Part shown: positions 17,671-26,028 of the stretch, piece after piece
Layout: the number at the start of each line of letters is the position of its first letter
Numbering within the stretch: position 1 is the stretch's first letter
NCBI RefSeq assembly: GCF_900107685.1
Contig: NZ_FNRQ01000001.1
Location: 1,302,001 to 1,366,000 of the forward strand
From: Paraburkholderia sartisoli
GTDB taxonomy: Bacteria; Pseudomonadota; Gammaproteobacteria; Burkholderiales; Burkholderiaceae
Length of the DNA stretch: 64,000 bases
Direction of reading: 5' to 3'
Notes under the pieces: model-generated
Told to the model about the DNA's origin: nothing
Databases searched by the model: none
What the model saw: the letters and a program-made list of their open reading frames with translations, nothing else
Made by a program: the position numbers and the translations under genes

Positions 17671-18810
17671 ATGGATCTGAAGAATCTGATCAAGGCCAGG
17701 AAAGGGCAGGCCGAACCGCTGTCGAGCGAGGCCCAGCTCCTCGAATCCGGTCTGCTGCCAGGGTTCGAAGCGTTGCCGACGGTCGTGCTCGTGCTGGAGA
17801 AGCGCACGTTGCGCGTCGCGTTCGCGAATCCTTCCGCTGAATCGATGTTCGATCTGTCGCGCCGGCAACTCACGCAAATGAGGTGGCCGGATATTTTTTC
17901 GAGCGCGGACGAGTTGCTGCTCACGATCGCCTCGATCGCCGAACACCGTTTTCATGCGACCCATCTCGACGCGGTTCTCGAGCGGCCCGGCCACGAACCG
18001 CTGCATGTGCATGCGATCGTCGGCTTTCTCGAGAGTGCGCCTGACTACGTGCTGCTCGAACTCTTCGAGAACGAACGACATCTGCGCACCGATCGCGAAG
18101 AGCGTATCCAGGATCTGACCGCGGTGAACAAGCAGTTGATCCGCAATCTCGCGCATGAAATCAAGAACCCGCTGGGCGGCATCCGGGGCGCCGCGCAACT
18201 GCTCGAATTCGAGTTGAGTGCGCGTGAGCGCGACGAGTTGCGTGAGTACACGCAGGTCGTCATCAAGGAATCCGACCGGCTGCAGACACTCGTCGACCGG
18301 CTGCTCGAACCGCACCGTCACCCGCATATCGTCGGCGACGTGAACATTCACGAAGTGTGCGAGCGCGTGCGCGCGGTGATCCTCGCGGAGTTTCCGCGCG
18401 GCCTCACCATCGAGCGCGACTACGACGTGAGCGTGCCCGACTTGCGCGGCGACAAGGAGCAACTGATCCAGGCGCTCCTGAACATCGTGCGCAACGCGGC
18501 CGAAGCGTTACGTGAACGTATCGCGCAGGGCGATGCGCGCATTGAATTGCGCACGCGCGTCGCGCGCAAGGTCACGATTGCGAAACGTCTTTGTAAGCTG
18601 GCATTGGACTTGCATATCATCGATAACGGCCCCGGCATTCCCGAGGACATCCGGGACCGCATCTTCTATCCGCTCGTTTCGGGGCGCGAGGATGGAAGCG
18701 GTCTTGGCCTGACGCTCGCGCAGACATTCGTACAACAGCACGACGGTCTGATCGAAGTGGAAAGCCGGCCGGGTCACACTGAGTTTCAGATCCTGCTGCC
18801 GCTCGAGTAA
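17671..18810 (+). CDS. glnL: Nitrogen regulation sensor histidine kinase NtrB (GlnL)
   Basis: Cytosolic PII-controlled kinase/phosphatase of NtrC, 379 residues. It carries an N-terminal PAS domain (about 30-140), a HisKA domain with the phospho-acceptor in LAHEIKNPLGGIRGAAQL (about residue 160), and a HATPase domain with NIVRNAAEAL, DNGPGIP and GLGLTLAQ. This architecture is NtrB. It lies between glnA and ntrC on the same strand; the gap to ntrC is 84 bases. No strong ribosome binding site precedes the ATG. Confidence 0.95.
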   Translation: MDLKNLIKARKGQAEPLSSEAQLLESGLLPGFEALPTVVLVLEKRTLRVAFANPSAESMFDLSRRQLTQMRWPDIFSSADELLLTIASIAEHRFHATHLDAVLERPGHEPLHVHAIVGFLESAPDYVLLELFENERHLRTDREERIQDLTAVNKQLIRNLAHEIKNPLGGIRGAAQLLEFELSARERDELREYTQVVIKESDRLQTLVDRLLEPHRHPHIVGDVNIHEVCERVRAVILAEFPRGLTIERDYDVSVPDLRGDKEQLIQALLNIVRNAAEALRERIAQGDARIELRTRVARKVTIAKRLCKLALDLHIIDNGPGIPEDIRDRIFYPLVSGREDGSGLGLTLAQTFVQQHDGLIEVESRPGHTEFQILLPLE

Positions 18811-18894
18811 TCGCCCGTTCATGACGGGCAGGCACTGGAAAGGCAGCACAGACAGCACACACGCTGACGCACCTCAAGACTTTCGAACGAGCAT

Positions 18895-20400
18895 ATGAAG
18901 CCGATCTGGATAGTAGACGACGATCAATCGATTCGCTGGGTGCTCGAAAAAGCCCTCGCACGGGAAAATTTCGCGACGCGCAGTTTCGCGAACGTGCGCG
19001 AGGCGGCGGGCGCGCTGGATCACGACAGCCCACAGGTGCTGGTGTCCGACATCCGGATGCCGGGCGGCTCCGGTCTCGAGCTGTTGCAGACCGTGCGCGA
19101 CCGCGTGCCGGGTCTGCCCGTCATCATCATGACGGCCTTCTCCGATCTGGATAGCGCGGTGGCGGCGTTCCAGGGCGGCGCGTTCGAGTATCTCGCCAAG
19201 CCGTTCGACGTCGACAAGGCGGTCGAACTGATTCGCCGCGCGGTCGACGAAAGCATGCGCGGCGAACAGACGTGGGACGACCGCCTCGCCGATGCACCGG
19301 AAATGCTCGGCCAGGCACCGGCAATGCAGGACATGTTCCGCGCGATCGGGCGGCTGTCCCATTCCGCGGCAACCGTGCTCATCACCGGCGAATCAGGCAC
19401 CGGCAAGGAGCTTGTTGCACGCGCGCTGCACCGTCATAGCCCGCGCGCGAACGGTCCGTTCATCGCGCTCAACACGGCGGCGATTCCGAAAGACCTGCTG
19501 GAATCCGAACTGTTCGGCCACGAGCGCGGCGCGTTCACCGGCGCGCAGGCGATGCGGCAGGGCCGCTTCGAGCAGGCCGAGAACGGCACGCTTTTCCTCG
19601 ACGAGATCGGCGACATGCCGTTCGATCTGCAGACGCGTCTGTTGCGCGTGCTGTCGGACGGTCAGTTTTATCGTGTCGGCGGCCACAATCCGTTGCGTGC
19701 CAACGTGCGGGTCATCGCGGCGACACACCAGAATCTCGAGGCGCGCGTGCGCCAGGGTTTGTTCCGCGAGGATCTGTATCACCGTCTCAACGTCATCCGT
19801 CTGCGACTGCCGGCGTTGCGCGAACGCAGCGAGGACATTCCGCTGCTCACGCGTCATTTTCTGCAGAAGAGCGCGCGCGACCTGGGCGTCGAACCGAAGC
19901 GCGTGTCCGACGAAGCGCTCGCGTATCTGGCGTCGCTCACGTTTGCCGGCAACGTGCGGCAGCTTGAGAATCTGGCTAACTGGCTGACGGTCATGGCGCC
20001 GGCGCAGACGATCGAGATCAAGGATCTGCCGCCGGATCTCGTGCCCCCGGTATCGGGTCACGGAGATATTGTGGCGGGCGCGGGATTCTCCGCCGACGCA
20101 GCGGGCAATACAATGGCCGCGGCTGGAACGAACGGCGCGCCGTCGCCGCTCTCCGCCGTGCCGGGTGTGCCGGCAAGCACGCCGGTGAGCCTGTGGGAGG
20201 GCGGATTGCGAACGGAAGTGGCCCGCATGCTGCGCGAGAATTCGGCCGATGTGATGGACGAACTGTCGCGCCGCTTCGAAGCCGCGGTGATTCGCGAAGC
20301 GCTCGACTTCACGCGTGGGCGTAAGGTCGAAGCGGCGGAGCGTCTTGGTATCGGACGCAATACGATTACGCGCAAGATCCAGGAGCTGAACCTGGAATAG
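18895..20400 (+). CDS. glnG: Nitrogen regulation response regulator NtrC (GlnG)
   Basis: Sigma-54-dependent activator, 501 residues. It has a receiver domain with the phosphorylation Asp in [13 protein letters not shown], then an AAA+ domain with Walker A GESGTGKE and the sigma-54-contacting GAFTGA loop ([14 protein letters not shown]). A low-complexity Ala/Gly/Pro linker of about 60 residues follows, then a Fis-type helix-turn-helix ([19 protein letters not shown]) at the C-terminus. It would bind the palindrome upstream of glnA. A strong hairpin follows the gene. Confidence 0.96.
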   Translation: MKPIWIVDDDQSIRWVLEKALARENFATRSFANVREAAGALDHDSPQVLVSDIRMPGGSGLELLQTVRDRVPGLPVIIMTAFSDLDSAVAAFQGGAFEYLAKPFDVDKAVELIRRAVDESMRGEQTWDDRLADAPEMLGQAPAMQDMFRAIGRLSHSAATVLITGESGTGKELVARALHRHSPRANGPFIALNTAAIPKDLLESELFGHERGAFTGAQAMRQGRFEQAENGTLFLDEIGDMPFDLQTRLLRVLSDGQFYRVGGHNPLRANVRVIAATHQNLEARVRQGLFREDLYHRLNVIRLRLPALRERSEDIPLLTRHFLQKSARDLGVEPKRVSDEALAYLASLTFAGNVRQLENLANWLTVMAPAQTIEIKDLPPDLVPPVSGHGDIVAGAGFSADAAGNTMAAAGTNGAPSPLSAVPGVPASTPVSLWEGGLRTEVARMLRENSADVMDELSRRFEAAVIREALDFTRGRKVEAAERLGIGRNTITRKIQELNLE

Positions 20401-20427
20401 CCGTTCGACGGGGCCAACCGCATCGAA

Positions 20428-20463
20428 GGCCGTTCCACGCGTGTTGCCGCGCGTGGAACGGCC
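20428..20463 (+). terminator. Hairpin terminator after ntrC
   Basis: Long stem GGCCGTTCCACGCG / CGCGTGGAACGGCC starting 28 bases past the ntrC stop, followed by a T-rich stretch (GTTCTGTTTCTG). Confidence 0.75.
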
Positions 20464-20585
20464 GTTCTGTTTCTGATGGTGACGTTCTCCGGGGGCGTTG
20501 CTGGTTTGACCGGCCGAACGGACAGGTCGCGGCGCGATCTGGCGGCAGGGCATAATCGGTGCTGTTCCTCTTTTGACAGCTCACC

Positions 20586-22664
20586 ATGCCCGCAGCGCGT
20601 TCCTGGCCTCGCAGTACCGATCCGTTTATCCATCTCGAAGCACTTCACGATTCCGCGTCCATGGCGTGGGTCGGCGAACAGAATGCGCGCACCCGTGCCG
20701 AATGGCGCAACGGCGAGCGTTTCGATGCGTTGACGCAGCGCCTGGCAAGCGCGTATCTGCCGCGCGAGCGGCCAGTTATTCCGAGCCGCTGGAAAGACTG
20801 GGCCTATGACTTCTGGCAGGACGATCGCAACCCGAAGGGTCTCTGGCGACGCACGCCCTGGGCAAGCTGGCGCAACGGTTCACCACAATGGCAGAACCTG
20901 CTCGACTTCGACGCGCTGGGCGAGGCCGAAGCCACGCCGTGGGTCTGCGCTGACATCGACATCCTGTATCCGGACGGTGACCGCGCGCTGATCGCCCTGT
21001 CGCCGGGCGGATCCGATGCGACGATCGTGCGCGAGTTCGACATCGACAACCAGCGTTTCGTGTCAGACGGTTTCATGATTGCGGCGGCAGGCAAGCACAC
21101 GGCATCGTGGATCGATCGGGACACGCTGTATGTCGGCTGGGACAATGGCGAAGTAACGCTCACGCGCTCGGGTTATCCGCGTGAGGTTCGCCGCTGGGTG
21201 CGAGGCACGGCGCTCGACAATGCGCCGGTTGTCTTTGCCGGTGAATTCGACGACATCGGCGTGGAGGCGCATTACGACCCCGTGGAGCAGCGTCATTCCG
21301 CGGTGCGTGACGTCGATTTCTTCGATTCGCACACGTACTGGCCCGACGCGAAGGGTGCGTGGCAACGCTACGACGTGCCGTCGCACGTTTCGGTGGGCGG
21401 ATGGCACGGCTGGCTGCTGCTCGAACCGCGTCTCGACTGGAAGTGCGGCGGCGTGATCCATGCGGGTGGCGCGTTGCTCGCGATTCGCGAGAGCGCATTT
21501 CTTGCCGGCAACCGGCAGTTCGTACCGCTCTTCACGCCGACACCGCTCACGTCCGCCTGCGAGTGGACGCATTCGCTCAACATGCTGATCGTGTCGTACC
21601 TCGACGATGTCGAGAGCCGTACGCTGCTCTGGCAACCGCTGCAATCGGGCGATGGCGAGTGGCGTTGGGAAGCGCGCACGTTTCCGTCGCGCGAAACCTC
21701 GCAGGTGGATGTCTCGCCGATCGAGGCCACGCTCAACGACGAAGTCTATGTCGACGTCGACGATTATCTGCAACCGCCCGAATACTGTCTTGCCGATCTC
21801 GCGGAGGAAGACCTGACTGCGTGGACCGTGCTGGATCGCTGGCCCACGCAGTTCGACGCCGCACCGCTCACGGTGAAACGCGAATACGCGCAGTCGAAAG
21901 ACGGCACGCGGGTGCCGTATACCGTGGTCGGCGCGCGGCGCATTCTGGATGCGCCGGCGGCGGTTGCGAGTCCGTGTCTGCTGACGGGCTATGGCGGCTT
22001 TGCGGTCCCGCTCACGCCGGACTATCTCGTGAGTCCGGGTATCGGCTGGCTGGAGCAGGGCGGCGTCTATGTGGTGGCGCATATCCGTGGCGGCGGCGAG
22101 TACGGGACGCAATGGCACCTGGCCGCGCAGCGCGAACATCGGCAACGCGCGTTCGACGACTTTATCGCGGTCGCCGAAGCGCTGATCGCGAGTGGCGTGA
22201 CAACGGCGGCGCAGCTCGGCATTCAGGGTGGCAGTAACGGCGGCCTGCTTGTCGCCGCGTGCATGACGCAGCGTCCAGAACTCTTCGGCGCTGTCGTCTG
22301 CGAAGTGCCGCTGCTCGACATGCAGCGATATCACCTGTTGCACGCGGGCGCGTCGTGGATGGACGAATACGGCGACCCCGACGATCCTCACGAAGCACGT
22401 GCGCTGGCGGCGTACTCGCCGTATCACCGTGTGTCGGCGGACGTGAAGTATCCGCCCGTGCTGTTCTCGACATCGACGAGCGACGATCGTGTGCATCCTG
22501 GGCACGCACGCAAGATGGTGGCGCGCATGCAGGCGGCGGGTCACGCGGACGTCTGGTATTGGGAGGACACCGACGGCGGACACGGCTCAGGCTCCGACGC
22601 GCTGGAGCGTGCCGCTTACGATGCAATGGTGTTCGGATTTTTGTCGTCGCGGCTGGCGTCGTAA
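20586..22664 (+). CDS. Prolyl oligopeptidase family serine peptidase (S9A)
   Basis: Cytosolic oligopeptidase of 692 residues. The N-terminal 400 residues are the propeller region (peptidase_S9_N), beginning with a DPFIHLE segment typical of the family. The C-terminal alpha/beta hydrolase holds the nucleophile in GGSNGG and the oxyanion-region sequence GGGEYGTQWH. The catalytic Asp is in STSDDRVHPGHA and the His in DGGHGSGS. Members cleave short peptides after proline or basic residues; the specificity is unknown. It stands alone between the ntrC terminator and the convergent exonuclease gene. Confidence 0.93.
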   Translation: MPAARSWPRSTDPFIHLEALHDSASMAWVGEQNARTRAEWRNGERFDALTQRLASAYLPRERPVIPSRWKDWAYDFWQDDRNPKGLWRRTPWASWRNGSPQWQNLLDFDALGEAEATPWVCADIDILYPDGDRALIALSPGGSDATIVREFDIDNQRFVSDGFMIAAAGKHTASWIDRDTLYVGWDNGEVTLTRSGYPREVRRWVRGTALDNAPVVFAGEFDDIGVEAHYDPVEQRHSAVRDVDFFDSHTYWPDAKGAWQRYDVPSHVSVGGWHGWLLLEPRLDWKCGGVIHAGGALLAIRESAFLAGNRQFVPLFTPTPLTSACEWTHSLNMLIVSYLDDVESRTLLWQPLQSGDGEWRWEARTFPSRETSQVDVSPIEATLNDEVYVDVDDYLQPPEYCLADLAEEDLTAWTVLDRWPTQFDAAPLTVKREYAQSKDGTRVPYTVVGARRILDAPAAVASPCLLTGYGGFAVPLTPDYLVSPGIGWLEQGGVYVVAHIRGGGEYGTQWHLAAQREHRQRAFDDFIAVAEALIASGVTTAAQLGIQGGSNGGLLVAACMTQRPELFGAVVCEVPLLDMQRYHLLHAGASWMDEYGDPDDPHEARALAAYSPYHRVSADVKYPPVLFSTSTSDDRVHPGHARKMVARMQAAGHADVWYWEDTDGGHGSGSDALERAAYDAMVFGFLSSRLAS

Positions 22665-22729
22665 CGCTCAGCGCCGGTTTTCAGCCGACGCGTGCCGCGA
22701 AACGTGGGCCACAGCGCGCGCGTGTTCGT

Positions 22730-23506
22730 TCAGCCGATTTGCGCGACAACCGGCGCGTGATCTGACGGCTGGTCCCATTTGCGGGGAACGCGATCGACGT
22801 CGCATGACGTGCACGAATCGGCGAGCACGTGCGAGAGCAGGATATGGTCGATGCGAAGGCCCGCGTTACGACGGAATGCGAGCATCCGGTAGTCCCACCA
22901 CGTGAAGGTCTTCTCCGGGTGTTCGAATTTCCGGAAGGCATCCACCAGACCGAGTTCGACGAGCCGCACGAATTGCGCGCGCTCTTCTGGCGAGACAAGA
23001 TTCTGTCCTTCCCATGCCTTCGGATCATGCACGTCGCGGTCTTCGGGGGCGATGTTGTAGTCGCCAAGCAGGGCGAGCTTCGGATGCCGGGTGAGCTCAG
23101 CCGAGACCCAGTCGTGAAGCGCGTCCAGCCAGCGCAGTTTGTAGGCGAACTTGTCGGTGCCCGGCGCCTGGCCGTTCGGAAAATACGCGGAGATAATGCG
23201 CACGCCTTCGATGGTCGCGGCGATCACGCGTTGCTGCGGGTCCTCGAAACCAGGGATGTTGCGCACGATCGAGGTTTCATCGACAGCGAGGCCCTCGCGC
23301 ACGAGGATGGCGACACCGTTGTAGGTTTTCTGGCCGGCGAACCAGCTTCGATAACCTTTGGCCTCGAGTTCCGCGCGCGGAAATTTTTCGTCGGGCAGCT
23401 TGAGTTCCTGAAGGCACAGCACGTCGGTCTGACTCGTTTCGAGCCAGTCGGTCACGTGCTGCTGGCGAACCTTCAGCGAGTTCACATTCCAGGTGGCGAT
23501 TTTCAT
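22730..23506 (-). CDS. xth: Exodeoxyribonuclease III
   Basis: Base-excision-repair AP endonuclease and 3'-5' exonuclease, 258 residues, the normal length. The family start MKIATWNVNSLKVRQQHV is intact. LCLQELKLPDEKFP carries the metal-binding Glu, GDYNIAPEDRDVHDP the catalytic Asn/Asp, and the end has the SDHAPV motif with the catalytic His. It is convergent with the S9 peptidase gene and divergent from the next small gene. Confidence 0.97.
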   Translation of the reverse strand: MKIATWNVNSLKVRQQHVTDWLETSQTDVLCLQELKLPDEKFPRAELEAKGYRSWFAGQKTYNGVAILVREGLAVDETSIVRNIPGFEDPQQRVIAATIEGVRIISAYFPNGQAPGTDKFAYKLRWLDALHDWVSAELTRHPKLALLGDYNIAPEDRDVHDPKAWEGQNLVSPEERAQFVRLVELGLVDAFRKFEHPEKTFTWWDYRMLAFRRNAGLRIDHILLSHVLADSCTSCDVDRVPRKWDQPSDHAPVVAQIG

Positions 23507-23701
23507 TCGATGTCGGAGAGTTCGGGCGCGATGAGGGGGAGTTTACATGAAGGTAGGGCGCGGCTGGACTTCTCCCGCTGCGCGTCGGAGCGGGTGGCCC
23601 GCAGATCCGGCAAGAACGCGCCTTCATCAGGGTAAATAATTGTCGGGGCCTGGCAGCGTGCGGCGTATAGTGGGGCGACACACACGTTTCAGAGGCGCAT
23701 C

Positions 23702-23989
23702 ATGGCTGAGCTCTATCCTGCCATCTACAAGGATTTCGAAGTGCATCCGCTCGTTTTTTCGCGGGAATTCAACAAGTTCGACGGCCACAAGAAAAACGCG
23801 GAAGGGTATGACGTCGCAGTGCGCGTCTGCCGTCCGGGTGCCATCAGCGGCTCGAAGGCAAGTCGCGTGTTCCGGCTCTCGCGATCGCTGACGTTTTCCG
23901 ATTTCGGCGTGGCCAAACGCAGCGCAAGCCAGTATGGCGAGGACATCATCGATGGAAAAATCGACGGTGCGACCGTAGCCGATCTGTGA
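23702..23989 (+). CDS. Small conserved protein of unknown function
   Basis: Protein of 95 residues that I do not recognise. It starts MAELYPAIYKDFEVHPLVF and contains VAVRVCRPGA, RVFRLSRSLTF and YGEDIIDGKIDG. It is soluble with no signal peptide and a mixed-charge composition, and the coding looks genuine (AGAGG upstream, TATAGT -10-like box at 23666-23671). It lies just upstream of the initiator tRNA gene; a perfect hairpin follows directly after the stop. Confidence 0.75.
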   Translation: MAELYPAIYKDFEVHPLVFSREFNKFDGHKKNAEGYDVAVRVCRPGAISGSKASRVFRLSRSLTFSDFGVAKRSASQYGEDIIDGKIDGATVADL

Positions 23990-23990
23990 G

Positions 23991-24010
23991 CATGCAAAAT
24001 AATTTGCATG
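23991..24010. other. Perfect 8-bp inverted repeat between the small gene and tRNA-fMet
   Basis: CATGCAAA-ATAA-TTTGCATG starts two bases after the stop codon of the small gene and ends six bases before the -35 box of the tRNA promoter. There is no T-tract. It could be a weak transcription end or a protein-binding site. Confidence 0.45.
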
Positions 24011-24015
24011 AGTGT

Positions 24016-24044
24016 TTGACGTTCCATGGGTGCGCCAGTACAAT
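24016..24044 (+). promoter_or_regulatory. Sigma-70 promoter of tRNA-fMet
   Basis: TTGACG (24016-24021) and TACAAT (24039-24044) with an ideal 17-base spacer; predicted start near 24051, seven bases before the mature tRNA. Confidence 0.85.
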
Positions 24045-24057
24045 TCGCTTCCTCTGA

Positions 24058-24134
24058 CGCGGGGTGGAGCAGTCTGGCAGCTCGTCGGGCTCATAACCCG
24101 AAGGTCACAGGTTCAAATCCTGTCCCCGCAACCA
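24058..24134 (+). tRNA. Initiator tRNA-fMet (anticodon CAT)
   Basis: 77 bases with encoded CCA. The acceptor has C1 opposite A72, the mispair diagnostic of bacterial initiators, and the anticodon stem has three consecutive G-C pairs (GGG...CCC) around CTCATAA, with CAT at 24092-24094. The T-arm GGTTCAAATCC is standard. Confidence 0.97.
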
Positions 24135-24196
24135 AACATCATCTTGCCGGTTTCATCGTCAAGACAATGCATCGATCCGGCGATTCTGTCGGCTGC

Positions 24197-24226
24197 AAAA
24201 ACCCGCTTCGGCGGGTTTTTGTTTTT
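24197..24226 (+). terminator. Intrinsic terminator after tRNA-fMet
   Basis: AAAAACCCGC-TTCG-GCGGGTTTTT followed by GTTTTT: a UUCG tetraloop hairpin with a T-run, 62 bases past the tRNA. Confidence 0.9.
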
Positions 24227-24499
24227 CTGCGGATACGTTGCCGCGATTCCTTCCATACGTTCAGTTCATCGGCACTCGTTTGATGCGGTAAAGCCTGAAT
24301 GCTGGCTTCCGCAGGTTGGCCGCGTGGCCGACGCGCGGCATGAGCGAGTATGTATTCCGCGTCCTCGTTTTGCCGCTGCGTCCGTGCGTGTTTCGCCAGT
24401 CCACATTTCGATGCGCGCAGCGGCCTTGTCCAGATGGCTAAACGGGTTCCATCCACCTTCTGACGTCGATAGAATCGAAGGCAATCAAAGGAGCCGCTG
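24227..24499. other. Intergenic region upstream of codA
   Basis: About 270 bases between the tRNA terminator and cytosine deaminase. I see no gene and no clear regulatory element apart from the AAAGGAG ribosome binding site directly before codA. Confidence 0.4.
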
Positions 24500-25786
24500 A
24501 TGGACCTGATCATTCGTCGTGCTGTCCTGCCGGATCACTTCCCGGGGCGCAATGAACCTGTCGATATCGGCATCGAGGCGGGTCGCATTCGTACCGTCGA
24601 ACCGCGCCTTGCCGCCACCGCGCCGGAAGAAATCGATGCCGCGGGTGCGCTCGTCACGCCGCCTTTCGTCGATCCGCATTTCCATATGGACGCGACGCTG
24701 TCGTATGGCCTGCCGCGCGTGAACGCGTCGGGTACGTTGCTGGAGGGCATCGCGCTCTGGGGCGAGCTCAAGCCGCAGCTCACCCAGGAGGCGCTGATCG
24801 AGCGCGCGCTACAGTATTGCGACTGGGCGGTCGCGCGCGGGCTGCTGGCCATTCGCACGCACGTGGATATCTGCGATCCACGTCTTCTTGCCGTGGAAGC
24901 GCTGCTCGAAGTGAAGCGCCGCGTCGCGCCGTATCTGGACATGCAACTGGTCGCGTTCCCGCAGGACGGCGTGCTGCGTAGCGTAGGCGCATTTGACAAC
25001 CTCAAGCGCGCGATATCGATGGGCGTGGATGTGGTCGGTGGCATTCCGCACTTCGAGCGGACCATGGCCGATGGCGCGGAGTCGGTACGCATTCTGTGCG
25101 AATACGCGGCTGAACAGGGGTTGCGCGTCGACATGCATTGTGACGAATCCGACGATCCCATGTCGCGCCACATCGAGACGCTCGCCGCGCAGTCGCATCG
25201 TCTCGGTTTGCACGGACGCGTTACCGGCTCGCATCTGACGTCGATGCATTCGATGGACAACTACTACGTGAGCAAGTTGCTGCCGTTGATGCGCGAAGCG
25301 GGCGTTGCCGCGATCGCCAATCCGTTGATCAACATCACGTTGCAGGGCCGCAGCGACACGTATCCGAAGCGGCGCGGCATGACGCGCGTGCCGGAGATGC
25401 TCGCGGCCGGCATCAACGTCGCGTTTGGTCACGATTGCGTGATGGACCCCTGGTACGGCCTCGGTTCCGGCGACATGCTCGAAGTCGCGCACATGGGCCT
25501 GCACGTCGCGCAGATGACCAGTCAGGACGGCATACGCGCGTGCTTCGATGCGGTGACGGTCAACGCAGCACGTATTCTCGGGCTGGAAGGCTATGGCATC
25601 GAACCTGGCTGCGAGGCGAATCTGGTCGTCCTCGATGCGCGCGATCCCGCCGAGGCAATCCGTCTGCGGGCAGCGCGCCTCGCGGTGATCCGGCGCGGCA
25701 AGGTGGTCAGCCGCATGCCGGCCGCAACAGCGGCGCTCACGCTCGAAAACCGGCCGTCGTCGGTCGACTTCAAGCTGCATCGTTGA
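24500..25786 (+). CDS. codA: Cytosine deaminase
   Basis: Amidohydrolase converting cytosine to uracil and ammonia for pyrimidine salvage, 428 residues, similar in length to E. coli CodA (427). Metal-binding HFH sits in PPFVDPHFHMDATLS. HCDESDD carries the metal-binding His and the catalytic Glu, GSHLTSMHS the next His, and FGHDCVMDPWY the catalytic Asp. The substrate-binding block NPLINITLQGRSDTYPKRRG is nearly that of CodA. AAAGGAG before the ATG fixes the start. No codB permease is adjacent, so cytosine uptake must come from elsewhere. Confidence 0.92.
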   Translation: MDLIIRRAVLPDHFPGRNEPVDIGIEAGRIRTVEPRLAATAPEEIDAAGALVTPPFVDPHFHMDATLSYGLPRVNASGTLLEGIALWGELKPQLTQEALIERALQYCDWAVARGLLAIRTHVDICDPRLLAVEALLEVKRRVAPYLDMQLVAFPQDGVLRSVGAFDNLKRAISMGVDVVGGIPHFERTMADGAESVRILCEYAAEQGLRVDMHCDESDDPMSRHIETLAAQSHRLGLHGRVTGSHLTSMHSMDNYYVSKLLPLMREAGVAAIANPLINITLQGRSDTYPKRRGMTRVPEMLAAGINVAFGHDCVMDPWYGLGSGDMLEVAHMGLHVAQMTSQDGIRACFDAVTVNAARILGLEGYGIEPGCEANLVVLDARDPAEAIRLRAARLAVIRRGKVVSRMPAATAALTLENRPSSVDFKLHR

Positions 25787-25821
25787 GCGAGCGTTTTGAG
25801 CGGGCGCTCGCGGATAAAGAA

Positions 25822-25855
25822 AAAGCCTGTGATGGCGTGAGCAATCACAGGCTTT
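25822..25855. terminator. Bidirectional terminator between codA and prlC
   Basis: AAAGCCTGTGAT / ATCACAGGCTTT forms a perfect 12-base-pair stem with A/T ends, usable from codA on the plus strand and prlC on the minus strand. Confidence 0.8.
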
Positions 25856-25945
25856 CCAGAAAACGCATGACGTGCGTATGGGAAACAATGCAGCACGCGT
25901 CAACGCCTGTTGGCGCACATAAGCGCACAGTGCCACTGCCGCCAG

Positions 25946-25987
25946 GCATCAGGCATCAGGCATCAGGCATCAGGCATCAGGCATCAG
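25946..25987. repeat. Tandem repeat of the heptamer GCATCAG, six exact copies
   Basis: Six uninterrupted copies of GCATCAG, with partial units at both ends, lie between the terminator and the 3' end of prlC. A non-coding simple repeat of this kind is likely to vary in copy number between strains. Confidence 0.95.
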
Positions 25988-26028
25988 GCGGGCAACCAAC
26001 CCGCACGCCCCGTGCCGGCGACAGCGTG

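Noticed and set aside
24058..24134. tRNA-fMet as an integration site of a mobile element
   Set aside because: No integrase gene and no repeated 3' tRNA end in the flanking sequence.
25946..25987. Possible CRISPR array
   Set aside because: Seven-base units without spacers; a simple tandem repeat, and no cas genes nearby.
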